Positions 1 to 7,490 of a stretch of DNA of 10,197 nt are shown piece by piece; the first letter of the stretch is position 1; each line of letters begins with the position of its first letter. The translations under genes and the position numbers were made by a program. Source of the DNA: Anaerolineaceae bacterium UBA5365. Its GTDB lineage: Bacteria; Chloroflexota; Anaerolineae; Anaerolineales; Anaerolineaceae. The notes under the pieces were generated by a model. It worked only from the letters and a program-made list of their open reading frames with translations, was not told the DNA's origin and did not search any database. The stretch lies in assembly GCA_002407905.1 (NCBI GenBank), contig DHPL01000026.1, positions 81,619-91,815 on the forward strand, given 5' to 3'.

Positions 1-39
1 CTAGACCAACTATGCGACCTCTCCAAGCGACAGGCCGCT

Positions 40-65
40 ATTATATCAGAAAGCGCTGCTGTAAA
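40..65 (-). promoter_or_regulatory. Extended -10 promoter directed out of the window (leftward)
   Basis: On the minus strand, positions 48-40 read TGATATAAT, a full-consensus extended -10 element (TG, one base, TATAAT). A TTTACA at 65-60 resembles a -35 box but lies only 14 bp upstream, so the extended -10 probably carries most of the strength. Transcription would start near position 33. A GGAGAGG-like purine run lies at 24-18, but no start codon with an open frame follows before the window edge. The driven gene, protein-coding or RNA, is therefore outside the window. The element lies downstream of the PGI/PMI stop codon, so it separates that operon from the next transcript. Confidence 0.55.
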
Positions 66-103
66 CCCAGAACGCCTTCAGGTCAAATGCCAGGTCGTTT
101 CCC

Positions 104-1141
104 TCAGCTCGCCAGGTAATCCTTCAGTTTCCCCAGCGCGTCCACCGGGGTGGGGTCCACCCCATAATCCAGGGCCAGGTAGTAAGAAAGGTAATCTCCA
201 AATTGCACCAGGCTCCACATTTGGGCCAGGCGGCTAACGCCCTTACCCCAAACCGAATCCACCCCCATCCCAGCCATCATACAGGCCTGTTGGCTGTATT
301 CCAGGCGTTTGGCATTCTGTGGGTGGTCGCTGCCAGCGCGTAAGAAGAGCGCAAAGCTGTTTTCAAGCAAGGCCTCGGGCCTTTCCAGACCCGCCAGGGT
401 ATTATGGTTCATCTCCGGCAAGCCTTCAAAACAGGCAACGGCCTTAGCCAGTTCATTGATCTGGGTTTTCCAGCGCCGGGCCACAACTTCGTTCTGTCCG
501 GCGGCAAACACCGCGATATTGCGTTCCAATAATTGCCCCGCCAAGCGGCGGGCAGGGTTTTGCGCCAATTCGCTGCTGGCAGTTATTCCCGGCTTTTCCT
601 GCCTGAGCACGCTGATCGCGTCAGCGATGTCCTCGTCCAGTCCTTCAACCTTCTTCAGGCGGTGCATCAGCGCGGCCAGCATGCCGAAAGTTAAAGGCAT
701 GGCGGTGCGCGGCTGACCTTTGTGCTCGAATGTCCACAGGGGTTTACCCAGCGCTTCAGCCCGGGCTTTCAATTTACCGCCGGTGGTCAGCGCCAGCACA
801 GTGCAGCCAGCTTCCACACCCGCCTCAAAGGCTGAAAGCACTTCTTCAGTATTTCCGCTGTGTGAGGAGCAGATCACCAATACATAACTGCTATGCGCAA
901 AATTGGGCAGGTCATAATCCCGATGGGACACAACGGGAAGGTTCAGGCGGTCCCGCAGGCTGTAAACCAGCATATCCCCCGCGATCGCGCTCCCGCCCAT
1001 TCCGGCAATGACCACCGCGTGGATCGGCCAGCGCGTGTAAAAAGGCAATTCCATGCCCAGCTTCCAGCCTTTTTCCAGGTCATCGGCCATCCGGTCGATG
1101 TAACCCAGCATATCCTCGGGGTCACGCGGGTCAGTCGTCAT
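104..1141 (-). CDS. Bifunctional phosphoglucose/phosphomannose isomerase (SIS family)
   Basis: This 345-residue protein should interconvert glucose-6-P or mannose-6-P with fructose-6-P in the cytoplasm, linking glycolysis to mannose nucleotide-sugar supply. The N-terminal SIS domain (about 20-150) shows GMGGSAIAGD at 47-56 and the sugar-phosphate loop SSHSGNTEE at 92-100. PRTAMP at 144-149 supplies the family arginine (R145). RWKTQINE at 223-230 and EMNHN at 243-247 should give the catalytic Glu230 and His245, and a C-terminal lysine (K338 or K340) fits the family active-site Lys; these assignments come from remembered archaeal PGI/PMI structures. Length is close to the family norm of about 300-350. 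The ATG start has AAGGAG (1152-1147) five bases upstream. The upstream lipoprotein gene ends 13 bp away and its stop lies next to this ribosome-binding site, so the two are probably cotranscribed. The usual second Glu after MNHN is Thr here. A monofunctional SIS isomerase is possible but less likely. Confidence 0.9.
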   Translation of the reverse strand: MTTDPRDPEDMLGYIDRMADDLEKGWKLGMELPFYTRWPIHAVVIAGMGGSAIAGDMLVYSLRDRLNLPVVSHRDYDLPNFAHSSYVLVICSSHSGNTEEVLSAFEAGVEAGCTVLALTTGGKLKARAEALGKPLWTFEHKGQPRTAMPLTFGMLAALMHRLKKVEGLDEDIADAISVLRQEKPGITASSELAQNPARRLAGQLLERNIAVFAAGQNEVVARRWKTQINELAKAVACFEGLPEMNHNTLAGLERPEALLENSFALFLRAGSDHPQNAKRLEYSQQACMMAGMGVDSVWGKGVSRLAQMWSLVQFGDYLSYYLALDYGVDPTPVDALGKLKDYLAS

Positions 1142-1154
1142 TCATGCTCCTTGA

Positions 1155-1889
1155 TTAGTTGATTGGTGTAGCGTCTGGAGGTAATTCCTCCACCACGCGA
1201 ATATTAACCCAAAAGGGCGAATCCGCCCATGTTCCAACACCAAATAAGTTCCCCTCGCCATCCATCAGCATCCAGTTGCTCTGGTACTCACCCGGCTCCA
1301 TCGGCGCTGTAAACTGCACCTTCAGGTCCACCGCTTGTCCAGGCTGTACTTCGCCCCCAAAAAGCTGCTCCTGGTAGGCGTCCATGCTGTTCTGCGAGTA
1401 GAAAACCAGTTTATACAGCCGGTTCCAGGTGCAGGTGCCGCTATTGACCAGGCGCCAAACCTTCTCGAATTTTTGGCCAGGCAAAAGCAGGCTCCCATCC
1501 GGGATGGTGATATCGAAGGGCTGACCGGTACTGGCCGCGTTGCAAACCCCAACAGGTGTCAGCGTGACCAGGCCGCTGAGGTCCAGGGTTGGCGTGCGCA
1601 CGATTGTGGGAATGCTGGTGGGAATGGCGGTAGGGGCCGGCGGCAGGGCAGGTGTAAAGCTGGGTTCACCGCCCGAAACCAGGGGCAAATGCGCCTGATT
1701 TAGGGCACTCTGGGTTAATGCTGCCTCCTGGGTTGTGATTACAATCGCCGTTTGCAAAGCATGCAAGGCAATTTGGGTCGCTTCCAGGCTAAGCTCACCG
1801 CTGGGCCGAACCCAGGGTGTGCCGCAGGATCCCAAGACCATCAGAATTACTAGCCCCAGGACACAGGTCCTCAATAAGCGCTGCCTCAT
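1155..1889 (-). CDS. Lipoprotein with NBR1-type Ig-like domain
   Basis: This is a predicted 244-residue exported lipoprotein of unknown function. Residues 1-22 form a lipoprotein signal peptide: basic n-region MRQRLLR, hydrophobic core, and lipobox LGSC with Cys22 as the lipidated residue. A helical stretch follows (about 32-68), then a Pro/Thr-rich linker (about 77-102). Residues about 122-232 match the NBR1 (next to BRCA1) Ig-like fold, with KVWRLVNSGTCTW at 143-155, a PGQ turn near 183, GEYQSNWML at 200-208 and a closing FWVNIRV strand. Cys116 and Cys153 could pair outside the membrane. In bacteria this domain sits on extracytoplasmic proteins and probably mediates protein or wall contact. 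I chose the ATG at 1889 because it begins a perfect signal peptide. An in-frame TTG at 1922 would add 11 residues but neither start has a clear Shine-Dalgarno. The gene lies just upstream of PGI/PMI in the same operon, with no obvious functional link. Confidence 0.8.
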   Translation of the reverse strand: MRQRLLRTCVLGLVILMVLGSCGTPWVRPSGELSLEATQIALHALQTAIVITTQEAALTQSALNQAHLPLVSGGEPSFTPALPPAPTAIPTSIPTIVRTPTLDLSGLVTLTPVGVCNAASTGQPFDITIPDGSLLLPGQKFEKVWRLVNSGTCTWNRLYKLVFYSQNSMDAYQEQLFGGEVQPGQAVDLKVQFTAPMEPGEYQSNWMLMDGEGNLFGVGTWADSPFWVNIRVVEELPPDATPIN

Positions 1890-1896
1890 GCCAGAA

Positions 1897-1922
1897 ATTG
1901 TACCCGATGCCCGTTTTCCCAA
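1897..1922 (-). promoter_or_regulatory. Possible promoter of the lipoprotein-PGI/PMI operon
   Basis: A TACAAT hexamer at 1902-1897 on the minus strand matches the -10 consensus at five of six positions. It ends only seven bases before the chosen ATG (1889-1887), so transcription would begin at or next to the start codon and the mRNA would be nearly leaderless. That would agree with the lack of a Shine-Dalgarno site. No good -35 box is present: TTGGGA at 1922-1917 is spaced only 14 bp, and the 17-bp position reads GCCTTG. This is a weak call. Confidence 0.3.
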
Positions 1923-1978
1923 GGCATGTGCCTGGCGCGCCGCAGATAGGCTGCCCTAAAACCCTGCCTCAGTGCAAC

Positions 1979-2007
1979 TTGCCAGCCTAGGCCCTTGCAA
2001 GTATAGT
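1979..2007 (+). promoter_or_regulatory. Sigma70-type promoter of the Agl23-NHL gene
   Basis: TTGCCA at 1979-1984 and TATAGT at 2002-2007 each match the -35 and -10 consensus at five of six positions, with the ideal 17-bp spacer. Transcription would start near 2013-2014, leaving a leader of about 24 nt. That leader contains GGAGG at 2029-2033, four bases before the ATG at 2038. The promoter covers the region of an upstream in-frame GTG (1972), which rules that codon out as the start if this promoter is used. Confidence 0.65.
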
Positions 2008-2037
2008 TTAAGGATAATTTCCAGCCCCGGAGGCTCA

Positions 2038-5000
2038 ATGCTTTCTCACCAAGATGCGGTGGACCAAGAACCGCGCCCTACCAGCCCCCTCGACCGACCA
2101 GTCTTTCCCTGGTGGCCAGCGCTTACACTTTACCGCCTGCTTGTCGTCATCATCCTGCTGCTCACCGTCGTCAGCCGATTTTACGATCTCGGCGCGCGCA
2201 CCATGAGCCACGACGAAGTCAACCACGTGGTCCCCGCACACTCATTTAGCAATTACGTTTACGACCCCGTGACGCACGGTCCCTTTCAATTCCACGCGAT
2301 TGCGTTTTCTTACTTTGTCTTCGGCGAATCCGATTTTTCAGCCCGGGTCCCTGCTGCCCTATTCGGAGTGGCTGTGGTTGCCTTTACCCTATTTGCCTGG
2401 CGGCGCTACATGGGCCGCGTGGGCTCTTTGATCGCCTCGGTTCTCTTTCTGATTTCGCCGTATATCCTCTTTTACAGCCGCTACACGCGCAACGAGATCT
2501 TTATCGTTTTCTGGGGGCTGGTGATGCTTTGGCTTTTCCTGCGTTATCTGGAAGATGGCCAGGATAAATGGCTCTACTGGCTAACTTTCATCACCGCCAT
2601 GCACTATACAGACAAGGCCACTGCCTATATTTTCACCGCCGAAGCCATGCTTTTTCTGCTGGTGCTTACTGTGCGCGAGGTTCTGGCCTGGGATTGGAAA
2701 GTTGCCCGTGCCAAAGCATTGACAGCCGCGCTTTTCCCCTTTGCTGCTCTAAGTCTTGGCGCGGCAATCATCCTCTATATGGTCAAAATCAGCCTGACCC
2801 CGGCATTGATCAGCCTGCCCGCCGGCCAGCCTGCCCCGGACCCCGCTCATATCTGGGCCACCAATCTGCCGCTGATGGCCGCGGCCGGAATCTTCGCCCT
2901 CCTGGGTCTGGCCATCCTGGTCCTGATTCTGCGTGATCACGGCCTGGCCCGCCTGCGCCGCAGCCGCGCCTTTAACCTGCTGGTCTTTCAGGCATTGCTG
3001 GTGCTGCCTTTACTGACTGCCATTCCCCTTATCGCGCTCAAACTTTACAACCACGATAACCCGCTTGCCAGTCAAACCTTGCTGGCCTCTTCGGTCACAT
3101 TCGTCATCCTTACCGCCCTGGCGATGCTGCTGGGTATGCTTTGGAACAAAAAAGTTTGGCCGCGCGCGGCCGCGCTGTTTTGGGCGGTCTTTGTGCTCTT
3201 TTACTCCACCTTTTTTATGCATGGCGAAGGCTTCTTTAAAGGAATCGTCGGCGCGCTGGCCTATTGGATGAGCCAGCAGGACGTGGTGCGGGGCACCCAG
3301 CCGCTCTACTACTATGCTTTTTTGCAGGTGCCCATGTACGAATACCTGCCTGCCCTTGGCGTGGTAGCGGCCATCCTTATCGGCGTGCGCCAGCGCCTCT
3401 TTAGCGTCCGGCCTGGCTTTGCCTTTGTTTCAGCTTCCCGTCCCTCTGCTGCCTCCAAAGCACCCGAACCCGGTGTGGACGAGGAAATAGAGCTCCTCGC
3501 GGAAAGGCCTGAAACGGCCGCTGAAACGAAGGGCCTCGCGCTTGATTCAGAGAATATTTCAGCCCCAGCCGAACCCAACGCCGACGCCGAAAAAGAAACA
3601 ACGGAGCCCAAAGAAACGCCTGCCTGGTACACGCGCTTCTTCCAAAATGCGCCGAAAACAGACCCCCTGCCCACTGGTCTGCCCATCCTGGCCCTCCTGG
3701 TCTACTGGTCGCTGATGAGTCTGCTGGCCTTTACCATCGCCGGCGAACGCATGCCCTGGCTCACCACGCATATCACCATGCCCATGATTCTCACCAGCGG
3801 GTACGCGCTCGGCTATCTGGTCAGTCAGAACCAATGGAAATCCCTCCGCGAACGCCAGCCTGCGCTCGTGATCACAGCCGGTCTGGTGTTTTTCGCAGCC
3901 CTCGTTGCCCTGATCACTTCAGTCACCAGCGCCACTCCGCCCTTGCAGGGCAAGGAGCTGCCCCAGCTGCAGGCCACCAGCCAGTTCCTCATGGCTGCCT
4001 TTGGGGTGGGGGCAAGCGCCTTCGCGCTATGGCATTTCCTCAAGGGATGGAAGGGGATGCAGATTCTCAAGCTGGGCACCCTGGTTTTCTTTGCGCTTAT
4101 CAGCCTCCAAACAGCCCGTACTGCCTGGCGGGCTGCCTACATCAATTACGATAACGCCAAAGAATTCCTGGTCTACGCCCACTCCACGCGGGATATGAAG
4201 GACGTGCTGGAACAGGTCGAAACAATTTCCAAACGCCTGTACGGCGACCTTTCGATCAAGTTTGCCTACGACGATAACGCCCGTTACCCCTTCTGGTGGT
4301 ACGCCCGGGATTTCCCCAATTCCCGGCTTTTCGCCAGCGACATCACCCGCGACCTGCGCGATTACCCCGTAATTCTGGTTGGTACATCCAACTTCGATAA
4401 GATCCGCCCTGTGGTCCAGGACCAGTACTATGAATACACCTACCACCGCATGTGGTGGCCCACAGAGGTGTACCGCAACCAAACCCTGGGCACCGTGTGG
4501 CGGGCCCTCACGAATAAACAGATGCGCAGCGCGCTCTGGACCGTGTGGTTCGACCGCGATTACAGCAAGTATGCTGCTGCTGCCGGCCGCAGCGACCTCA
4601 CCCTGGCAACCTGGTCGCCCAGCGATCTGGCCAAATTCTTCGTGCGCAAGGATATTGCCGCCCAAATTTGGGAGTACGGCATTCCAGCCCAGGTCAGCGA
4701 GCCCAAACCCGACCCCTACGCCGCCAGAACGATCAGTCTGGACCCGGAACGGGTGATCAACCTGGCTGGCAACACACCGTTCAACGCCCCGCGGGGCATG
4801 GCAACCGCCCCGGACGGCAGCCTTTATCTGGCCGATTCACGCAATCACCGCATTGTGCACCTGGATTCAACAGGGAAATTCATCCAGGCCTGGGGCAGCT
4901 TTGGCGATGCCGCCAGCGCCGGCGGAATGTTCAACGAACCCTGGGGCCTGGCAGTGGCTGGGGACGGCAGTGTTTTCGTGGCGGATACCTGGAACCACCG

Positions 5001-5682
5001 TATCCAGGCCTTTGATGCCAATGGCTCCTTCCTGCGCATGTGGAGCAGCTTCGATACCGGCCTGGGAACCCTGGATGGCTTCTGGGGCCCGCGGGATATC
5101 GCCATTGGGCCGGACGGCAACGTCTACGTGACGGATACCGGCAAGCAGCGGGTGGTGATCTTCACGCCAGAGGGGCAATACGTGAATCAGTTCGGCGGCC
5201 GCGGCATGGAAACGGGCAAACTGGACGAGCCGGTTGGCCTGGCGATCGCTGGCGATGGCACCGTCTACATCGCCGATACCTGGAACAAGCGCGTCCAGGC
5301 CTTTGAGAAGCTGGCCGATGGCAGCTACCGCAGCAAGCTCGCCTGGGAAGTGCAAGCCTGGACCAGCGAATCCCTGGATAACAAACCCTACATCGCCCTG
5401 GATACGGCGCAGAATGTTTACATCACCGATCCGGATTACGGGCGCATCCTGCGCTTTGATCAGGATGGCAATTTCCGCCAGTTATGGGGCGGTTTTGATA
5501 ACAACTACGCGATGGGCGTGATCAGCGGTGTAACGGTTGGGAAGGATGGCCTGGTTTGGGTGACGGACGCGTCCAGCAACCTGCTCCTCGGGTTCCAGCC
5601 GCCGGAACCGCCGGCAGTACCCCTTGGAAACCCGCCAACTGTACCTGAATTGCCGCTGGTCCTGCCAACGGTCGTTCCGTAG
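2038..5682 (+). CDS. Agl23-like (TIGR03663-type) GT-C membrane protein fused to a six-repeat NHL propeller
   Basis: This 1214-residue polytopic protein probably acts in lipid-linked sugar or surface glycosylation, a role inferred from family. The first membrane helix is about 31-48. The loop after it carries SHDEVNH (57-63), the acidic Asp-Glu motif expected in the first external loop of PMT/GT-C glycosyltransferases, followed by HGPFQF (80-85). At least a dozen hydrophobic segments run to about 690, including GERMPWLTTH (569-578), a motif I associate with Agl23-type proteins. They are interrupted by a charged Ala/Glu-rich linker (about 466-530). A soluble region (about 700-910) has WWYARDFPN at 753-761. 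Six NHL repeats begin near residues 915, 965, 1015, 1062, 1113 and 1157 and should form one six-bladed propeller outside the membrane. A Pro/Val-rich tail ends the protein. The ATG at 2038 is chosen for its GGAGG site and the promoter upstream; the reading frame stays open to a GTG at 1972. Substrate is unknown. Confidence 0.82.
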   Translation: MLSHQDAVDQEPRPTSPLDRPVFPWWPALTLYRLLVVIILLLTVVSRFYDLGARTMSHDEVNHVVPAHSFSNYVYDPVTHGPFQFHAIAFSYFVFGESDFSARVPAALFGVAVVAFTLFAWRRYMGRVGSLIASVLFLISPYILFYSRYTRNEIFIVFWGLVMLWLFLRYLEDGQDKWLYWLTFITAMHYTDKATAYIFTAEAMLFLLVLTVREVLAWDWKVARAKALTAALFPFAALSLGAAIILYMVKISLTPALISLPAGQPAPDPAHIWATNLPLMAAAGIFALLGLAILVLILRDHGLARLRRSRAFNLLVFQALLVLPLLTAIPLIALKLYNHDNPLASQTLLASSVTFVILTALAMLLGMLWNKKVWPRAAALFWAVFVLFYSTFFMHGEGFFKGIVGALAYWMSQQDVVRGTQPLYYYAFLQVPMYEYLPALGVVAAILIGVRQRLFSVRPGFAFVSASRPSAASKAPEPGVDEEIELLAERPETAAETKGLALDSENISAPAEPNADAEKETTEPKETPAWYTRFFQNAPKTDPLPTGLPILALLVYWSLMSLLAFTIAGERMPWLTTHITMPMILTSGYALGYLVSQNQWKSLRERQPALVITAGLVFFAALVALITSVTSATPPLQGKELPQLQATSQFLMAAFGVGASAFALWHFLKGWKGMQILKLGTLVFFALISLQTARTAWRAAYINYDNAKEFLVYAHSTRDMKDVLEQVETISKRLYGDLSIKFAYDDNARYPFWWYARDFPNSRLFASDITRDLRDYPVILVGTSNFDKIRPVVQDQYYEYTYHRMWWPTEVYRNQTLGTVWRALTNKQMRSALWTVWFDRDYSKYAAAAGRSDLTLATWSPSDLAKFFVRKDIAAQIWEYGIPAQVSEPKPDPYAARTISLDPERVINLAGNTPFNAPRGMATAPDGSLYLADSRNHRIVHLDSTGKFIQAWGSFGDAASAGGMFNEPWGLAVAGDGSVFVADTWNHRIQAFDANGSFLRMWSSFDTGLGTLDGFWGPRDIAIGPDGNVYVTDTGKQRVVIFTPEGQYVNQFGGRGMETGKLDEPVGLAIAGDGTVYIADTWNKRVQAFEKLADGSYRSKLAWEVQAWTSESLDNKPYIALDTAQNVYITDPDYGRILRFDQDGNFRQLWGGFDNNYAMGVISGVTVGKDGLVWVTDASSNLLLGFQPPEPPAVPLGNPPTVPELPLVLPTVVP
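4780..5595 (+). repeat. Six tandem NHL repeats (beta-propeller coding region)
   Basis: Six protein repeats of about 40-50 residues lie within the C-terminal part of the Agl23-like gene. Each has the form Pro-x-Gly-hydrophobic, then DG-x-(V/L)-(Y/F/W)-(V/I/L)-(A/T)-D, then a basic residue and a hydrophobic strand. The DG-to-AD core is clear in repeats 1-4 (for example PDGSLYLAD and GDGTVYIAD); repeats 5 and 6 are more divergent (AQNVYITD, KDGLVWVTD). Repeats 2 and 4 are closest to each other. Six repeats are the normal number for a closed NHL propeller. Confidence 0.85.
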
Positions 5683-5711
5683 TCGGTCGGCTTGCCAAGG
5701 CTGGAACGCTT

Positions 5712-7490
5712 TTAGGCTGCCCTGCGGCTCCCTGCTTCGATCAGCCGCTCATGGAGTTCCTTAAGCGCAGAGGCAGGCAATTTCTCCACTTGGCGGTCAT
5801 AGCTCAGGTAGCCGTTGATCTCGCTTTCCACATCGGTGGTTTGGGTATAGATGGCCGCGGCCAGGCCTTTTGGGATCAATGGCAGCACCTGCCGGATGAG
5901 CAGGCGTTCATAGGCCTGCCATAATTGCTCCGGGGTTTTCACCACCTTATAACCAAAGACCTTCTCCGTCCACACGTGGCCGGGAGTCTTGAGGCTGTAT
6001 CCTCCAAACTCGGTGACCGCCAAGATGCGGTCATCCGGCTGCCGGGCGGACAGCGGTTTGATGTACACGTGTCGGCTCTGGAAATCCCCGCCGCCCTGGT
6101 CAAACCAACCGCTGGCATGGTCCACCAGGCGGCTGGGGTCCAACTGTTTCACCCAATCAGCCACTTTGATTGCCTCGAATTGCCCCCAACTTTCATTAAA
6201 AGGCACCCAAACCGCCAGGCTGGGCACGTTGCGCAGCAGCTCCACCATCCCCAGCAGCTCTTCCAAAAAGGCCTGCCGGTTTTCACTCTCCCAACGGCCG
6301 TAGCGGCGTAAACCGCTGCGGTCATTACGGTGCAAGCCCGTAAACATGGTGATCAATGCCATCGCGTCCGGATACTTAAAGCCGCCGTTGGGCATATCCT
6401 GCCAAACGATCAGGCCCAGGCGGTCGCAGGCCGCGTACCAGCGCAGGGGCTCAATTTTGACATGCTTGCGCACCATGTTACAGCCGATCGCCTTGGTGTA
6501 TTCCAGGTCGTAAACCAGGGCCTCCTCGCTGGGCGGAGTCAGCAAACTCTCCGGCCAATAGCCCTGGTCCAATGGACCGTAAAGGAAGAGCGGCTCGCCG
6601 TTGAGCGTAAAGCGCCAAAACCCATCTTCATCCCGGGCTTTGCCAAAAGTGCGCATGGCAAAGTAGGATTTCACGCGGTCAACAATTTCGCCATCTTTTA
6701 GCAAACAAATTTCAAGGTCATACAGCGTCGGTGAATCCGGGCTCCAGAGCATTGGGTTGGGGATCTGCAAGCGGAGACCTTCCGCAACAGCAGCTTCACC
6801 CATTGCCACCTGCACGCCATCCAGGCTCGCAAGCGCCTGCCAGCGCAGGCCATCCGCCTGCGATTGCCCGCGCACGTCCACGCTTAAGTTTAGTGAACCC
6901 TCCGGCAGGTCCGGGTCCAGCACAACGGAGGCAAGGTAGTATTGCGGTACCTGCTCCATCCACACCGTCTGCCAAATCCCGGATGTGGCTGTGTACCAGA
7001 TCCCACCGGGTTTGAGAACCTGCTTGCCGCGCTGCTGCCGGCCGCTATCGCTGGGGTCCTGAACTGCCAGGGCCAATTCATTTTCTCCATCCCGTACCAG
7101 GCTGCTGATCTCAAAACTGAAGGGCAGGTACCCGCCGCTATGGCTGCCGAGCAGTTGGCCGTTCAGCCAAACCTGGCAGGCGTGATCTACTGCGCCAAAG
7201 TGTAAAAGCATGCGGGCATCCGGCAGCGCGTCTAAAACAAAACTGCGGCGGTACCAGAGTATTTCACCACGCAGTAAGGGCCGCTGCACACCTGAAAGCG
7301 CGCTTTCAACACAAAATGGCACCAGGATTTTCCCGTCATACACGCCTGGCGCCTCGCCCCCCTCCGGCCGGATCGCGTAATCCCAATAACCATTCAGGTT
7401 GGTCCAGCCTTCCCGCACAAACTGGGGGCGGGGATATTCAGGCAAGGGCAGGGGTTGGGCCGGGGGAAAAGGGCTGCTCAATCTCGTCAT
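5712..7490 (-). CDS. Glycoside hydrolase family 2 enzyme, cytoplasmic, specificity unknown
   Basis: This 592-residue retaining glycosidase belongs to the GH2 clan (beta-galactosidase/beta-glucuronidase/beta-mannosidase-like). Residues about 25-180 form the sugar-binding jelly-roll, with WYRRSF (79-84), GAVDHACQVWLNG (99-111) and GGIWYTATSGIWQTVWME (162-179). An Ig-like domain (about 185-280) ends in MRTFG. The TIM barrel follows, with RKHVKIEPLRWYAACDRLG (341-359) and WQDMPNGG (363-370). FNESWG at 431-436 supplies the acid/base Glu433, and TEFGGY at 493-498 the nucleophile Glu494. There is no signal peptide, so it should act on an imported substrate. It is short compared with LacZ (about 1000 residues) and near the size of GusA (about 600). 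The ATG overlaps the transporter stop as ATGA, and AAGGAG (7506-7501) lies ten bases upstream, so translation is coupled. The sugar cannot be fixed from sequence alone. Confidence 0.9.
   Translation of the reverse strand: MTRLSSPFPPAQPLPLPEYPRPQFVREGWTNLNGYWDYAIRPEGGEAPGVYDGKILVPFCVESALSGVQRPLLRGEILWYRRSFVLDALPDARMLLHFGAVDHACQVWLNGQLLGSHSGGYLPFSFEISSLVRDGENELALAVQDPSDSGRQQRGKQVLKPGGIWYTATSGIWQTVWMEQVPQYYLASVVLDPDLPEGSLNLSVDVRGQSQADGLRWQALASLDGVQVAMGEAAVAEGLRLQIPNPMLWSPDSPTLYDLEICLLKDGEIVDRVKSYFAMRTFGKARDEDGFWRFTLNGEPLFLYGPLDQGYWPESLLTPPSEEALVYDLEYTKAIGCNMVRKHVKIEPLRWYAACDRLGLIVWQDMPNGGFKYPDAMALITMFTGLHRNDRSGLRRYGRWESENRQAFLEELLGMVELLRNVPSLAVWVPFNESWGQFEAIKVADWVKQLDPSRLVDHASGWFDQGGGDFQSRHVYIKPLSARQPDDRILAVTEFGGYSLKTPGHVWTEKVFGYKVVKTPEQLWQAYERLLIRQVLPLIPKGLAAAIYTQTTDVESEINGYLSYDRQVEKLPASALKELHERLIEAGSRRAA

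Noticed and set aside
1934..1941. GGCGCGCC palindrome in the divergent region
   Set aside because: An eight-base palindrome of this composition is easily expected by chance in GC-rich DNA and does not repeat nearby.
1972..2037. Upstream GTG start extending the Agl23-like protein by 22 residues
   Set aside because: It would overlap the near-consensus promoter and lie upstream of the predicted transcription start; the ATG at 2038 has GGAGG just ahead of it.
3312..3686. Minus-strand open frame of 124 residues
   Set aside because: It lies opposite the charged linker of the Agl23-like protein; its Ser/Ala/Arg-rich sequence is explained by the complementary codons.
4027..4665. Minus-strand open frame of 212 residues inside the Agl23-like gene
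   Set aside because: It is antisense to a well-supported coding region, has no recognisable domain, and has the Gly/Val/Pro composition typical of frames opposite GC-rich genes.
5673..5713. Possible terminator between the convergent Agl23-like and GH2 genes
   Set aside because: CGTTCC and GGAACG pair over only six bases with a 24-nt loop before CTTTT; too weak to call, and the left arm is inside the coding sequence.
5925..6311. Plus-strand open frames opposite the GH2 gene
   Set aside because: They are antisense to the TIM barrel that carries clear GH2 motifs, and no ribosome-binding site or domain supports them.
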